A stretch of DNA of 64,000 bases, from positions 783,992 to 847,991 of the forward strand of contig CM007347.1 of NCBI GenBank assembly GCA_000333855.2, given 5' to 3'. Below are positions 1 through 10,806 of this stretch, piece by piece. The stretch is from Endotrypanum monterogeii. Lineage: Eukaryota > Euglenozoa > Kinetoplastea > Trypanosomatida > Trypanosomatidae. A program made the translations under genes and the position numbers. Under the pieces are notes generated by a model that did no database searches, was not told the origin of the DNA, and saw only the letters and a program-made list of their open reading frames with translations. How positions within the stretch are numbered: the first letter of the stretch is position 1; every line of letters starts with the position of its first letter.

Positions 1-802
1 GGGGGGGAAGGGGGGGGGGGTTGATCAACGAATGAGTCTCTGATGTGATCGGTGGCTAATGTGTACCATAAGAGGGCGTTGTTGACTTTTGTTTTATTTT
101 TTCTTTTCTTTTTTTCGAAGGGGAGCAAGGGCCTGTTCACCTCGACTAGCGGCGTGTACGTAGGCTCTCTGTTGCTTGCCCGTAAAACGAAAGGAGGGAG
201 GGACTCGTCCGAGAATCAGTGCAGACAAGTGAGAGGGTACAGGGGGAAAGTGGATGAGGAGCAGGAAAACATACATGAAGTGAAGGTATGATCTGTGGTA
301 GCACATTGCATACATGTTGGAGATATTTACTTGGTCTTCTTAATGTTTGTAGAGAGAGAGAGAGAGAGAGAGTACGTGTGTGCATGTAAGCGCGTGGAGA
401 TGTGCAAGATGCGATCTACAGATGGTGAATCATGAGTGTCTCGCTTGTATACCCGCTGAGATCTGACCAACCCGGGGTGTCGCCAATACCCTCCACCTCT
501 TTTTTTTTTTTTCAAGCACCCACACACAGAAACACAGAGAGAGAGAGAGAGAGAGAGAGAGCCGCAGACATGTAAAGCAGAGGAAACCAAACCTCCTGGA
601 GGACAAAAAAAAAAAAAAAGGTGGAAAAAAAATGCGCTCGAAATACCCTCTGAGGTGCTCATGCCCCTCCCCACTCGCCCCACACACAAAATTTGTCTCG
701 CATATCATGGCGAGGAGGGAACGAAGGGGCGCCACCCGCTGACACGGAAAGGGAAGAAGAAAAAGAGAGGGAGCGCACGCTGCAACATCACACACCTGAG
801 AT
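1..802. other. Spacer downstream of the last gene
   Basis: No gene supported. This is the 3' flank of the gene at 803-3526 on the transcribed (minus) strand. It begins with a G-rich run and holds GA tracts near 353-372 and 536-561, with A or T homopolymers near 500 and 605-619. Open frames here translate to Ser/Leu or Phe runs, which is the signature of simple repeats and not of coding sequence. Confidence 0.7.
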
Positions 803-3526
803 CTATTTGTTATTCAACTGTAACTCCAACCGCGCACGCCACTCCGCGTAGTTGTCGTTTTCATACAACCCTCCTCGTTCGTCCCTAATATTACCATCGC
901 TGGCATCGCTGCGGATCGCGTGGTGGTGATGAGCAGCAGGCGGTTCTTCGACATTTTTATTAGGCAAAGACAGCGAAGACATACTGGAGTCTTCCAACGA
1001 ATTCGACGGCTCCAAAGACTCCCAACTGCACGACGTCCGCTTACAGTCTCTATCGAAGCGTGCTGCCGAGCCGCTGTTGCCTTCGTGGGCGTCAATATGA
1101 CGCACAAACGGCTGGTTTGGCTCCAATGAAGAAGAAGGCAGCAACGTGTTCATGAGCTCTTCTAAATGAATGGGTGCAGCAGTGGCAGCTCGTTTCCGAG
1201 TTGTGGGCACATTACCAGCAACACGGTCCCCACTGCCGCTGCCGCCGCCCTCAACGCCGCGCCGCAGCAGAGGCGTGTATGGTATGAGCACGCGAGACCC
1301 GGAGAGCGACGGCTGCGACGCAGACGCCGACGATGAGTGTGACGCAGTGCGATGGGTTTTGCTGTAGCCTTGTGCTTCAGTGCTCCCTCTTGGAGGTCTA
1401 GAAGCTTCCAAGGAACCTAGCGATGATGCCATGGCTGGTATCGTCGGTTTCGGGCATGCAGCACTACCTGAGGTGCAGCTCCGTGTCGCCCCGAGAACTG
1501 TGACCTCGTAGTCCACACTGTGGCGCCTGGCAGAAATTTGCGACGGTTCTTTAGAAAGAACGTCAAAAGATGGCACAATGCAGCCTTCAGCCCGCTCGCT
1601 CGTCACCCCCTTCGCGGCGTCTCGACTACGGAGGAGCTCCAGCAGACTGTGAACTGCAGACGTGGCTCCAGTACAAGAGGCGGCCGCAGAACCGCTCAAG
1701 GGGGCGCTCCCAGAGACCACGGAATCTGTAGCCGTAGGTGTTTCGATATCACTGGGCTGATCAAACGACGAGTGCACCGACGAAGGTGGGGTCGCAGTAT
1801 CGAACAAGCCACTCGCGGTAACGGTGTCGAGCTCTGCTGTGATATCAGTGGGAAGGTGCGAAGCGGTAGAGCTGCGATGTGATTTTTTTGAGGCTCGAGC
1901 CTCCGATGACAACACCTGGTCCGATGGAGTGTGCAGCATAAACACATCGGTGCCATGGCAAGGTAGGTCCCTCACTGCACTTTCTATTTCCTTGTTCTCC
2001 GACGCTGTCCTTCTCGGCAGATATGAGGCGCGCAAACCAGCGCTGGAACGATCCGCTTCGCCCTCTTTGTGTGTTTGCCTTCGCTGAGAATCGGAGACCC
2101 TGCGTACGAAGTTGAGTGATTCGGCATGTGAACTTGGATGTGGGCGCCGGTTCACCGGCCCTTGGGCGACGGCTTTGCGTGACCGAGCCCCGATCTGCAC
2201 AGCGTCATCGCTCGCAGAGCCAGAGTCTTCCTGAGCCTCAATGGCATTTCTATTGTGTCGGTTGACACTATCGCAAACGCCGTAGGCGAGGTGCAGTGAG
2301 CGCCACGGCGAACCTCGTAAAGGCTCACTGACCGCATCTCTTGACCTCGGAGACCCCTGACAAGTTGACGACAAACTCGCATGCATCGCCGTCGCTGGTA
2401 TCGCTGTCTCAGCCAGCGCGCCCGGTGACCGTAATGTTGTATGGCGCCGCGACATCATTTTCGCCGCCGTTGGCGCACTGGTGCCAGAGGCAGCCCTTTG
2501 GAGGTGGTCCTCTTTCATACGCAGCACCCCCTCCACATATGCTCCAAGAAGACCTACATCGTACCGTGCCTGTTGCAGCTGCCGCGTAAGGTGAGCCTCG
2601 CGCTTCGCAGACGCACGTGCACTGGTTTCAAGGGCATGTGCGCGGCGCTCCCACGTGGCGCTGTCTGCCAATGCCTGTAAGAACAACGCCCGATATAAAT
2701 CCAGAATGTCACTGGAACCATCAGCAACACCTGCCGGAGGGCAACCCATCCGCTGAGCCTCTGCTTCAAGCTTGCATAACAGTCGCCGGATTCGTGAGGT
2801 TGTCCGACGTGACGACAGCGCCTGCGAGGACGACGCGTTGAAGCGCAGCAGGCGGGCTACAGAGATGGCCTCCTCTTTGGGTGCGCTGGGTAACACAGAA
2901 ATCGATGGCGACAGCCTCCGACTGTGGTGATGTCGAGGGAGGCGTTCTGCCAGTCCTCTTTTCTCGACCAACACCTCACCTGAAGCCCCTCGTGAGCCTC
3001 TCCGCACTAGCACCTGTGTGGCAGTAGGTGACCCATGCCTTGCTGATGCGCCCGCCACGCCATATGAGCTGTGATCCTGGTGGCTATACCTATGCTGAGC
3101 TCGTCGAGGACCTAGAGCTTTAGTGGCAGGAGCTGGCGATGTGGAAAGAACCGGCATAGATGCACACTCCTTGGGGGCGACACCCGCGCTGCGACGATCG
3201 ATAGGGTCACAATGACGATGACCATGACGGTGTCGCTCCGATACCGATGAAGAATCAATCTTCATGTTCGATATCTGATGAGGGCTTGATATGTGTACGT
3301 TGCACCCACCGCTTGTTTTGTCGTGTCGATTACGCGCTTTACTTGTTAAACGCGATGCTGCTCGGTGGGGTGCCGAATACAACAGCCGCTGCGGTGATGA
3401 AGCGTGTGGTGCATCCACGGGCGAGTTGCGAGGATGATCTTGCGCTGGATATCGGATCCCGGTCACCATCGTCACGCGCCTCTTAGAGGCCGCATCCGAT
3501 AGAGACAGAGAGGCATGATCGGGCAT
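803..3526 (-). CDS. Hypothetical Ser/Arg/His-rich protein, 907 aa
   Basis: I do not recognise this protein. It starts at a real ATG (3524-3526). It is mostly low complexity: basic and His-rich for about the first 210 residues, then Ser/Thr-rich from about 340 to the end. The only clearly ordered part is residues 221-340. That stretch is predicted helical, with repeated Arg/Leu/Glu/Gln heptad-like spacing and the words RRLLCKLEAEAQRM and LTRQLQQARYDVGLLGAYVEG, and looks like a coiled coil. The C-terminus ends in a short helical segment (EWRARLELQL). No transmembrane segment or signal peptide is visible. It is the last gene of the window in transcription order, 1.6 kb below trypanothione synthetase. 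A cytoskeletal or scaffold role would fit a disordered protein with one coiled coil, but that is a guess. Confidence 0.85.
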   Translation of the reverse strand: MPDHASLSLSDAASKRRVTMVTGIRYPAQDHPRNSPVDAPHASSPQRLLYSAPHRAASRLTSKARNRHDKTSGGCNVHISSPHQISNMKIDSSSVSERHRHGHRHCDPIDRRSAGVAPKECASMPVLSTSPAPATKALGPRRAQHRYSHQDHSSYGVAGASARHGSPTATQVLVRRGSRGASGEVLVEKRGLAERLPRHHHSRRLSPSISVLPSAPKEEAISVARLLRFNASSSQALSSRRTTSRIRRLLCKLEAEAQRMGCPPAGVADGSSDILDLYRALFLQALADSATWERRAHALETSARASAKREAHLTRQLQQARYDVGLLGAYVEGVLRMKEDHLQRAASGTSAPTAAKMMSRRHTTLRSPGALAETAIPATAMHASLSSTCQGSPRSRDAVSEPLRGSPWRSLHLAYGVCDSVNRHNRNAIEAQEDSGSASDDAVQIGARSRKAVAQGPVNRRPHPSSHAESLNFVRRVSDSQRRQTHKEGEADRSSAGLRASYLPRRTASENKEIESAVRDLPCHGTDVFMLHTPSDQVLSSEARASKKSHRSSTASHLPTDITAELDTVTASGLFDTATPPSSVHSSFDQPSDIETPTATDSVVSGSAPLSGSAAASCTGATSAVHSLLELLRSRDAAKGVTSERAEGCIVPSFDVLSKEPSQISARRHSVDYEVTVLGATRSCTSGSAACPKPTIPAMASSLGSLEASRPPRGSTEAQGYSKTHRTASHSSSASASQPSLSGSRVLIPYTPLLRRGVEGGGSGSGDRVAGNVPTTRKRAATAAPIHLEELMNTLLPSSSLEPNQPFVRHIDAHEGNSGSAARFDRDCKRTSCSWESLEPSNSLEDSSMSSLSLPNKNVEEPPAAHHHHAIRSDASDGNIRDERGGLYENDNYAEWRARLELQLNNK

Positions 3527-4964
3527 ACTCGCTTCTTGCCCTATCCCAGCAACTTCTCTGAAAATGTATGTGTGTCAGCGAGACTACGTACACTGTTGTT
3601 TCCTCCAGACAGGGTTTTTTTTTTAAAGGTGTGTGTGCATTCGAATAAGTTGCACCAATGAAAATAATAATGAAAAAACGTTTGGACCAGGTGCACGCAA
3701 GCAGAGTCTCCAAACTACGCCGTTGTTACCTAGAAACCAACACAACGTCCATGTGGACGCGCGCTCACTTCCACTGATACAGACCCGAAATACATGACGA
3801 AGGGGGAGAAGGCGAAGCAGTGAAGATCCAAATCAAATGTGTGGGTGGGTGGGTGTGTGTGTGTGTGTGTGCGCGCAAAAGGGAAAGGGAAAGGAAGTGA
3901 AGGAATAGATACACAGCATGGTTACACCCGTACACTTCTGGCATATGATCGAAATGCTTCAGTGACTCACCAAACACCACCAGAGTTACCCCCCCCCTCC
4001 AATGCCGCGCCACGAGAACTCACGTCGTTCTTTTTTGTTGTTGTTGTTGTTCGCTTGCTTTTGTGATTGTATGCCTGAAGAAAACCCGCTTGTATATAAC
4101 AATGCGCACGCGGACACACACACACACAGACAGACATGCGCGCCTGTGCATTCACAATAGTATACCTCCCTTTCGATGATGATGATGTAGGCTGAAGGAA
4201 CACACCAGATAAATCAGAACCAACCCAAGTGGCGAATGGGAACAAGCCCAACCGTGCCATCCACCACCTTCCTCCTCTGTCACAGAGACCCACAGGGAAA
4301 AACAGGCAATCCTACACGCATGCAAGCACATACACACGCACACACATCGACAGAGCTGTCGATCGTTTGGGACGCGATCCCGGCTCCTCTAGTTGTTACC
4401 TCCCGCTTCGACACCCCCCCCCACCTCCCTCTCCTATGCTTACAGCAAAAAAAAATATCACAGATGACCTAGAATATTTTTTTTTTCAGATTTCATCTTT
4501 TCTGTGCATATTCGTGTTGCAGAATGCAGAGCGCTTCATCAACTGAAGCCAGTAACTTTTTGATTATTTTTTTTTTTTGTGGCTGCTGCTCGAGAGAAAA
4601 AAGAGAGGGGGGGCGAAGTAGTTCACGTGCAGACCTCTTTTCGAGCGTCTTGTCATCGGAGCTCGTTAGCATTAATGAGAACGGCTGATGTGGAGAAAAA
4701 CAAAGTCAAAAGTAGTGACGAAAAACAAAAACTAACAAAAAAAGAGCGAGACGCGAAAGAAAAATATATCAAAAATGAAATTTGGCGCTCACTCGTTAAG
4801 ACGAGGCAACGAATTGAGGCATACCTGGGGCTGAATGCATGCAAATCACCCAGACTCGTCTGAAGTGATATGTGGCGTTACGATGGCAACTCTCTTCAAA
4901 ATAATAGTGTATCCCCAGAAAACGTCACAAATATAAAGATAGATATAGAAAAATAGATATAGAG

Positions 4965-5000
<36 letters not shown>

Positions 5001-5117
5001 ATGTTCATAAGTAGCGAGGTATAGCCAGAGGTTTGTCTGAAGTGAAACAAGTCGACTGGTCCATAGGACGCTCAAAGCACATTTTTCCACCGCAACCTTC
5101 ACACACAAACCCCTACT
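3527..5117. other. Spacer between 907-aa gene and trypanothione synthetase
   Basis: No gene supported. It contains a TG tract at about 3853-3871 and a longer TG tract at about 4966-4999. Several T or A runs near 4450-4580 are probable UTR signals. The small plus-strand frame at 4579-4863 is Lys/Glu-rich from purine-rich DNA and opposes the transcription direction, so it is not called. Confidence 0.65.
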
Positions 5118-7079
5118 CTACTCGTCCTCAACCATCTTGTCAACGTCTTCGTGTGTCACGGGGTGTGGATTAATCTCGGTCTTGATACGAATAGCAGCGA
5201 AAGGACTATCGAGGCCCGTAATGATCGACTTATCTTCGCGGATACCAGTGCCACTGAAGGCATCGCCGATCATCCAGGCACCAATGATGGGGTAGTAGCC
5301 ATCGTGCCTTGTCAGGGGGAACAGCTGCTGATAAATCATGTCACGCTCACCGTAGTTTCCACCTGACTCGGCTTGCACCTCGCCGTTGCCCCCAGAGATG
5401 GTCACGTTGCGGCCAACGCGACCGACTATAGGCTTCCTCACATACCCACACCGGTGCAACTCGTCAGACAAGTGATACTCTGCCTTCAAGATGGCAGGGT
5501 GCTCCGGGTGGTTGTGGTAGATCATGGGCAGAATGGCTTTGTTGCTCGGGATGATCTTCCATATCGGTTCGAAATAGAGGATGTCCCAGTCATCGCCTAG
5601 AAGCAAGTCGCAGAGGCGCACCTTTTCCGTCGGGGACGGCTTCCAATTCTTGCCACGCTCCTCACGGGCAGCGTAGTAGTCAGTGATGGCAGACTCCCAC
5701 ATCCACGTCTTCCACACATTTCGGACACGCATACCGTCGCTATCCACAATGTGGCCCTCCGCATCAAAATGAAACTCATCAAAAAGAACACAAAGCTTGC
5801 ACTCCAACCCGACCGCCTCAGCGGCCTGCATGCTGTACAGGGCCGTGTACTGCTCCTCTCTTTCCTGATCAACGCAAAAATGAACGCGGCCAGTCGCCCC
5901 GCTTCGAGACCACGCCATCTTGAGGTTGCGCTCCACAGCGAAACCAGAGCCACGTGTGCCCCGCTGCTGGGAGAGTCCCACGGACTGGGCCCACTTCTCC
6001 TGGATGCGGCCGCACTCCAACAGTGTGGAGGCGCTGTCGGCGTTATACTCGAAGCACTTGATCTCACACGTCTCGCTATTGAAGGCAAAATCAAAGCGGC
6101 CAGATACATACGTCTGTTGGTACTGCCACGAGTGGCGGATGCGGGGCCAAAACTCCTCGGGGATGGAGAAGAGACGCAACATCTCATCGCTCTCGATCAC
6201 TTGCGCAGTCGCCTCCATAAAGATGGCGTGGAGCTGTGTTCCGTACTCGATGCAACGTAGGTGGAACTCATGGTTGACCTCGTAGTAGCTGACGGCAGTC
6301 TCATCGAGGCGAGAGCGGCTGACGTCCATGCCGAACTCCTCAACGAAGAGCCGCTCCGCCGGGTCCTTCATATCCAACCAATGGGCCTTCGTCTCCTGTG
6401 GCACAAAGGTGCGTCGCGTCAGGTACGGATTTGGCGGTGCTTTGAAATAGAGCGACGGGTGCAACACCACCGGCGGCCCCCCCTCCGAGCGGTTCTCGCG
6501 GCCTGGAAAGACCACCCATCCGAGGGGGATCTCGATGTTGTTCGCGTCGTGATCGTTAATGATGGTCCAGATGCCGTCCTTGTGTTCCAGTCTCACTTTG
6601 CACGCGTAAGAGGACTCCCACTTATGAAACAAATAATTCTGATCGGCGACACAAACGAAGTCATCTCCAACCGCGGTGATAACACCAACGTGGCCCGTGG
6701 GGCTCTCATCGGTGGAGGGGTAGATGATGAGTGCATCTGGCTCGGGTTTTTTTTCCCCACCATTTCGTACCCGCAACACTGAGAAATCCCCCCCGGTGGC
6801 GGCGTCCTGCACCTTGCTCAGCTCAAAGATGTTGCAAGCCCAATTCACATCGGGCAGCGCCAGACCCTTGCGCTCCAGCATCCAGCGACGCACAAACTCG
6901 ACGCACTGGTATTTAAAGCCGCAAAAAAAGCCGCCTGCAATGCTTCGCTCACCAGAGAAATAGTGATCATGGTTGTTGCAGTACGCAGGAATACCCCCTG
7001 GAGCGTAACCCTGGACTGCACCGAAAGGAATGCAGCCCGGTTTGGCAAAAGTTACCGGTGTGCTGTGTCGAGACGGCAT
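5118..7079 (-). CDS. TRYS: Trypanothione synthetase (bifunctional synthetase/amidase)
   Basis: This enzyme joins two glutathiones to spermidine with ATP, via glutathionylspermidine, to make trypanothione, the main low-molecular-weight thiol of trypanosomatids; it acts in the cytosol. At 653 aa it is full length for the family. The N-terminal CHAP amidase domain (about 30-190) keeps the triad Cys59 (in FKYQCVEF), His130 (in GHVGV) and Asp146. The C-terminal ATP-grasp synthetase keeps Arg328 and Asp330 (GRFDFAFN), Glu344 and Asn346 (FEYNADS), the ESGG loop at 571-574 and Arg614 (GIREDKS). All these match residues known from the Leishmania and E. coli enzymes, so both activities are expected. 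The start is an ATG at 7077-7079 giving the family's usual N-terminus. The protein is clearly Leishmania-like but diverged, which suggests a lineage outside the L. major/L. donovani groups. Confidence 0.97.
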   Translation of the reverse strand: MPSRHSTPVTFAKPGCIPFGAVQGYAPGGIPAYCNNHDHYFSGERSIAGGFFCGFKYQCVEFVRRWMLERKGLALPDVNWACNIFELSKVQDAATGGDFSVLRVRNGGEKKPEPDALIIYPSTDESPTGHVGVITAVGDDFVCVADQNYLFHKWESSYACKVRLEHKDGIWTIINDHDANNIEIPLGWVVFPGRENRSEGGPPVVLHPSLYFKAPPNPYLTRRTFVPQETKAHWLDMKDPAERLFVEEFGMDVSRSRLDETAVSYYEVNHEFHLRCIEYGTQLHAIFMEATAQVIESDEMLRLFSIPEEFWPRIRHSWQYQQTYVSGRFDFAFNSETCEIKCFEYNADSASTLLECGRIQEKWAQSVGLSQQRGTRGSGFAVERNLKMAWSRSGATGRVHFCVDQEREEQYTALYSMQAAEAVGLECKLCVLFDEFHFDAEGHIVDSDGMRVRNVWKTWMWESAITDYYAAREERGKNWKPSPTEKVRLCDLLLGDDWDILYFEPIWKIIPSNKAILPMIYHNHPEHPAILKAEYHLSDELHRCGYVRKPIVGRVGRNVTISGGNGEVQAESGGNYGERDMIYQQLFPLTRHDGYYPIIGAWMIGDAFSGTGIREDKSIITGLDSPFAAIRIKTEINPHPVTHEDVDKMVEDE

Positions 7080-7947
7080 TATGTATATATGTATATATTT
7101 TTTTTTGTGTGTATGTATCTGTGTCCTATGACTCGACCGCGTCTACATACACGCTGCGTCGCGGAATGGTGTGGTAACTTTGACTCGGGCAAAATCGCTT
7201 GAGAATGAAGGACACCTTCGTGTGCTCTCCGACAGGTATAGATATAGATATATAGCGAGAGAGAGAGCGCGAGAGGGATGTACTGCCTCCTGTTGTTCTT
7301 TGGTGTTGTGACACTCTCGCGCTCGTTGCACTTCGTGAATGTTTTGGCAAAGACGGTGGCTATATTGTTTGCTGAGGCACCGGTGTGTGTGTGTGTGTGT
7401 GTGATCGAATGACATGGAGCCACGGAGGCAAAGAAGAAAGGTGACCAGAAAAGGGAATCAACGAATCGAGGGGGGTAGACAAAAAAAAAAAAAGATGACT
7501 TGTTCAGAGAGGAAGAGCTGAGCCAGCGGGCAGAAGAGAGTGAAAAAAAGTCGCTCTTATCACAAGTAGGGAGTGGGGGCATCTGTGCCTGTCATCGCCG
7601 CCGCGCATTCCCCCATCAGGCTAGTACTTCGTCCCTTGATATATTCGTGTTTTGGAGATCATCCTCGACACCAAGACTCAAATATGCACACATACGCTGC
7701 AATCGCTGTCGCAGCCGCCCTGTTCCACCGATTTCTTTTACAACCGGACACAGCAGAGCCCAGCGACTCGAACATTCTCAAGAACGGAAGGGAAATGTTG
7801 CACAAACGCAATGAATACCAGAAAGGTGTAACTTGCATGGGAGAAAAAAACAAAAAAGAGAGGGAAGGGAAGGGGGGGTCGGAATAAAACGCAGGGACGA
7901 TAAAACAAAGATATATATATATACTGTCGGAGTGGCGGAGAGCGAGC
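7080..7947. other. Spacer upstream of trypanothione synthetase
   Basis: No gene supported. Read on the minus strand it offers pyrimidine tracts at about 7254-7277 and 7480-7493 (purine runs on the plus strand), either of which could direct the spliced-leader acceptor of trypanothione synthetase. A TG tract lies at about 7383-7402 and short TA tracts near 7082-7100 and 7912-7923. Confidence 0.6.
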
Positions 7948-10008
7948 TTACTTGACACCCTCTGTAGTGGTCATCGCCGCGGCTGCAGGGTCGCTATTGA
8001 TGAAGCTACTGGCAGGCTTTTCCGAAATATTGTCGCTGGTATGGTGCTCGGCCTCCACCTGCAAACCAGCACACAGCGGTACGTAAGTGGTCTGCAGCGA
8101 CACACCGAGCTGCTCCGCTGCTGTCTTTTGTTCTCCCTCTAACATTTTTTGCTGCTCCGCGCGGGCGCCGAAGACGCGAAGATTTGTGAGAACTTCGCAT
8201 TCCTCAACCAACTGCCCGTCCAAGCCGACTTTTTCTGCGCGCAGAAGACTTCTGCCTTGGGTTGCAATGCCCTCCACCAGCTCCGGTCGCTTGCCGATCC
8301 ACCCATCGTACTGCAGCAGAGTCGGAGGCGGCGCCAGGCCTGGGTACAGCGCCGTGCGGCCGGCGTTCAGCGTGGATAAGGGCACCTCCCACGGCTCCTC
8401 GAGGAAGGCGCGCTCGAACTGCGGCAAAAGCATTGGTGGGACGTAAATCTCAACGGTGAAGCTTCGGTTCATGATCAGGAGCTCCTTCGCCTCGTTGCTC
8501 AGCCGATGGAAGCCTTTTATGACCGCTTGTTGATTTAGCTTTCCCAATTCGTGCATAAAGCGCTTTCCGCAGGAACAACAGCACAACGCAGGCACACGCA
8601 CCACATCTGCCGCAAACGGTGCTGTGCGCTGCGTTGCCGCCGTCCGGTGCAGGCTTCCCCCAGCGGAGAAAAACGACGCTGGCGAGGATGTGGCGTGCCC
8701 CAACTCAGCTGCTTCGTAAAGTATATTTCGATACGTTGTTATCATCTCCACCTGTGCCTCTTCGCGCTGAAACCGCGCATGGCCAATGTCTGGGTTGATA
8801 CAGACTGCTGTGTAGATGTTCTCGCGAATAGTATGGGACGACGGCGGCAGCTGCTGAGCTTCGGTAGAAAGAACATTCGGTGTGCTCAGCGTCGTTTGCC
8901 GCACGTGCGAACCGGACAAGAGGGTTGTATCACCATGTTGTTGCAGATGGCATCGGTTATGCGACGTGTAGAAGAAAGCGGATGTCTCGGGTGAGTCCAC
9001 GCTGACAACAATTCCACCGGATGGATCTGTAGTGGCGTGAGCAGCGAGTGCGTCCTCAGCGCCCGCATTGGATAGATCTGCCTGGGCGCCCGGTAACGGT
9101 ACCCCAAACGGGCAAGTAGGACGACGCTCCAGAACCCGAGAGGGCGGCAGCGACCGCCCCCCCAGGGCAACCCAGTCGGCATAGTACGCCGGATGCGCAG
9201 AAGGAAACGGCACAGGTGCCTCAACCATGCGAAGCTCGATGGGGTCCACCACCAAGACGTGCCAGTCACGCTTCTCCCGCAGCGTCGCCTCGGCTCGTTG
9301 CTTGCTCTCCACCACCCTCCGCATAAGGGGGTCGCCTGCCATCAACTTCTTCTGTTCTAGAATGTTTCCCTTGCTGCTCGTCGGATCCTCGGCATTGGCT
9401 GCAGCAAGAAAAGAAATGTCGATGGGGCCGTAAAGGTCAGACATCTGTGTCAGCGGCAAAATGCGCAGACGACTCTCGAATGCAGCGGAGAACATATCGC
9501 GGCCTCGGGGACGGTTGAAGGTCATGCCAGAGCGCCGCAGACGGTTAACCCGCGACTCATCAAGGCCGGAGTAGAAGCCACGACACAGCGATCGCACAAA
9601 TTCTGCCGAGCCAGCACAGCAAGAGTCGGAGGAGTTATTCAATGCGACAGAGAATACGGCTGAGTGTGACAGAGAGCGACGAATAGTCGACGAGACACAC
9701 CCTCGCGAGGTAGACCTCATGTTAAGATAGTTGATGAGACAGCCTCTGCTAGATCTGCCGCGGCCATGCGCGTCCTGCATGCCATGATCCAAAATGGGAG
9801 ACAGCCCAGCACCGTGGTCGTTTGTAATCGCGGGCCGTATATAAGTAGAAGCCAGCAACTGAGAACTGACACCTCGACGACTCAGAGTTGATGCTTGGGA
9901 GACAACGCCCATCGCGGACACAGATGTACGCAGCTTAAAGAACATCAGTGCGTGGTCACCGCCTCCTTTCAAAGGTATTTTCCCCCACCATGCACCCAAT
10001 CGATGCAT
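7948..10008 (-). CDS. Hypothetical protein, possibly mitochondrial, 686 aa
   Basis: I do not recognise this protein. The longest frame starts at an ATG at 10006-10008. A second in-frame ATG (start 9945) would give an N-terminus rich in Arg, Ser, Ala and bulky hydrophobics without acids (MFFKLRTSVSAMGVVSQ), a good mitochondrial presequence; I cannot decide between the two. About residues 150-290 and 470-620 look globular. The second part opens with a Cys cluster (CCCSCGK) and continues with SFTVEIYVPPMLLPQFERAF and a Trp/Pro-rich stretch. The middle (about 300-440) is less ordered. No transmembrane segment is evident. It sits between MRE11 and trypanothione synthetase, with no functional hint from either. 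A kinetoplastid-specific mitoribosome or RNA-processing subunit is possible but not shown. Confidence 0.85.
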   Translation of the reverse strand: MHRLGAWWGKIPLKGGGDHALMFFKLRTSVSAMGVVSQASTLSRRGVSSQLLASTYIRPAITNDHGAGLSPILDHGMQDAHGRGRSSRGCLINYLNMRSTSRGCVSSTIRRSLSHSAVFSVALNNSSDSCCAGSAEFVRSLCRGFYSGLDESRVNRLRRSGMTFNRPRGRDMFSAAFESRLRILPLTQMSDLYGPIDISFLAAANAEDPTSSKGNILEQKKLMAGDPLMRRVVESKQRAEATLREKRDWHVLVVDPIELRMVEAPVPFPSAHPAYYADWVALGGRSLPPSRVLERRPTCPFGVPLPGAQADLSNAGAEDALAAHATTDPSGGIVVSVDSPETSAFFYTSHNRCHLQQHGDTTLLSGSHVRQTTLSTPNVLSTEAQQLPPSSHTIRENIYTAVCINPDIGHARFQREEAQVEMITTYRNILYEAAELGHATSSPASFFSAGGSLHRTAATQRTAPFAADVVRVPALCCCSCGKRFMHELGKLNQQAVIKGFHRLSNEAKELLIMNRSFTVEIYVPPMLLPQFERAFLEEPWEVPLSTLNAGRTALYPGLAPPPTLLQYDGWIGKRPELVEGIATQGRSLLRAEKVGLDGQLVEECEVLTNLRVFGARAEQQKMLEGEQKTAAEQLGVSLQTTYVPLCAGLQVEAEHHTSDNISEKPASSFINSDPAAAAMTTTEGVK

Positions 10009-10806
10009 GTGAGCGACCGTCTACGTGAGCGCATACACACGCAAGCTACGGAGGTATCAAAAGAGGTCAAGCACTGCAAGAACGTGACGTATGTTTATCA
10101 ACCGATCGATATGATGGCTCGGACAATAACGTTGCCACACACACACACACACACCTGTCAAATAACCATGCGGCCTCAAATACTAAGAATATGTTTCAGA
10201 AATGGGGGTTAGTGGGAGATGAACAGAAGATGATGATGATGGCGGTGCAAGAAGAACAACGAAGGCAGGCGGTGAAGCGGTTCGCCAGTAGGGGACCAGT
10301 GCACCGACTCGCCGGGTAGCTGCCATGTCGGTGAGCAAGAAAACATGAATCTCCCTCTGTTGTCTATCATCTTTTCTCTCCCCTCACAGAAAGAGAGAGA
10401 GAGAGACATACACAGAGATACAACCAAGTGAAGAGCATTTTGTTTTTGTTTTTAAGATGCATATGAGGGAGGGAGGGATGCATACCATTGCCGTTTGAAG
10501 ATGGAACTGTTTGAATAGTCGAAGCCGACGAGAGGCCGGAAGGGGTGTATTGGGATACTTTATGATTCAAAACAACAAGAAAAAAGGTAAGAGATTCCCA
10601 GTGCGGGGAACTCAATGCGCGCCGACTCACTCATCCATTCATTGACTGCTCCACTCGGGGACGAACAAATAAAAGACAAAGCGTCAAGTGGAATGAGGCC
10701 CCTTCCTTTTCATGCGTGTGAACAAAAAAAAAAAAACGTGTACGCGAAGAAACACATTGCACACATACGCATATATATATATATATATATAGTTGCCCAT
10801 GCAAAC
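10009..10806. other. Spacer between MRE11 and the 686-aa gene
   Basis: No gene supported. It holds a CA tract at about 10136-10155, a GA tract at about 10390-10405, an A run at 10724-10736 and a TA tract at about 10770-10791, just below the MRE11 stop codon. Confidence 0.6.

Noticed and set aside
7079..10008. Possible operon-like functional link between trypanothione synthetase and the gene above it
   Set aside because: Co-transcription is general in trypanosomatids and carries no pathway meaning; no motif supports a thiol-related role.
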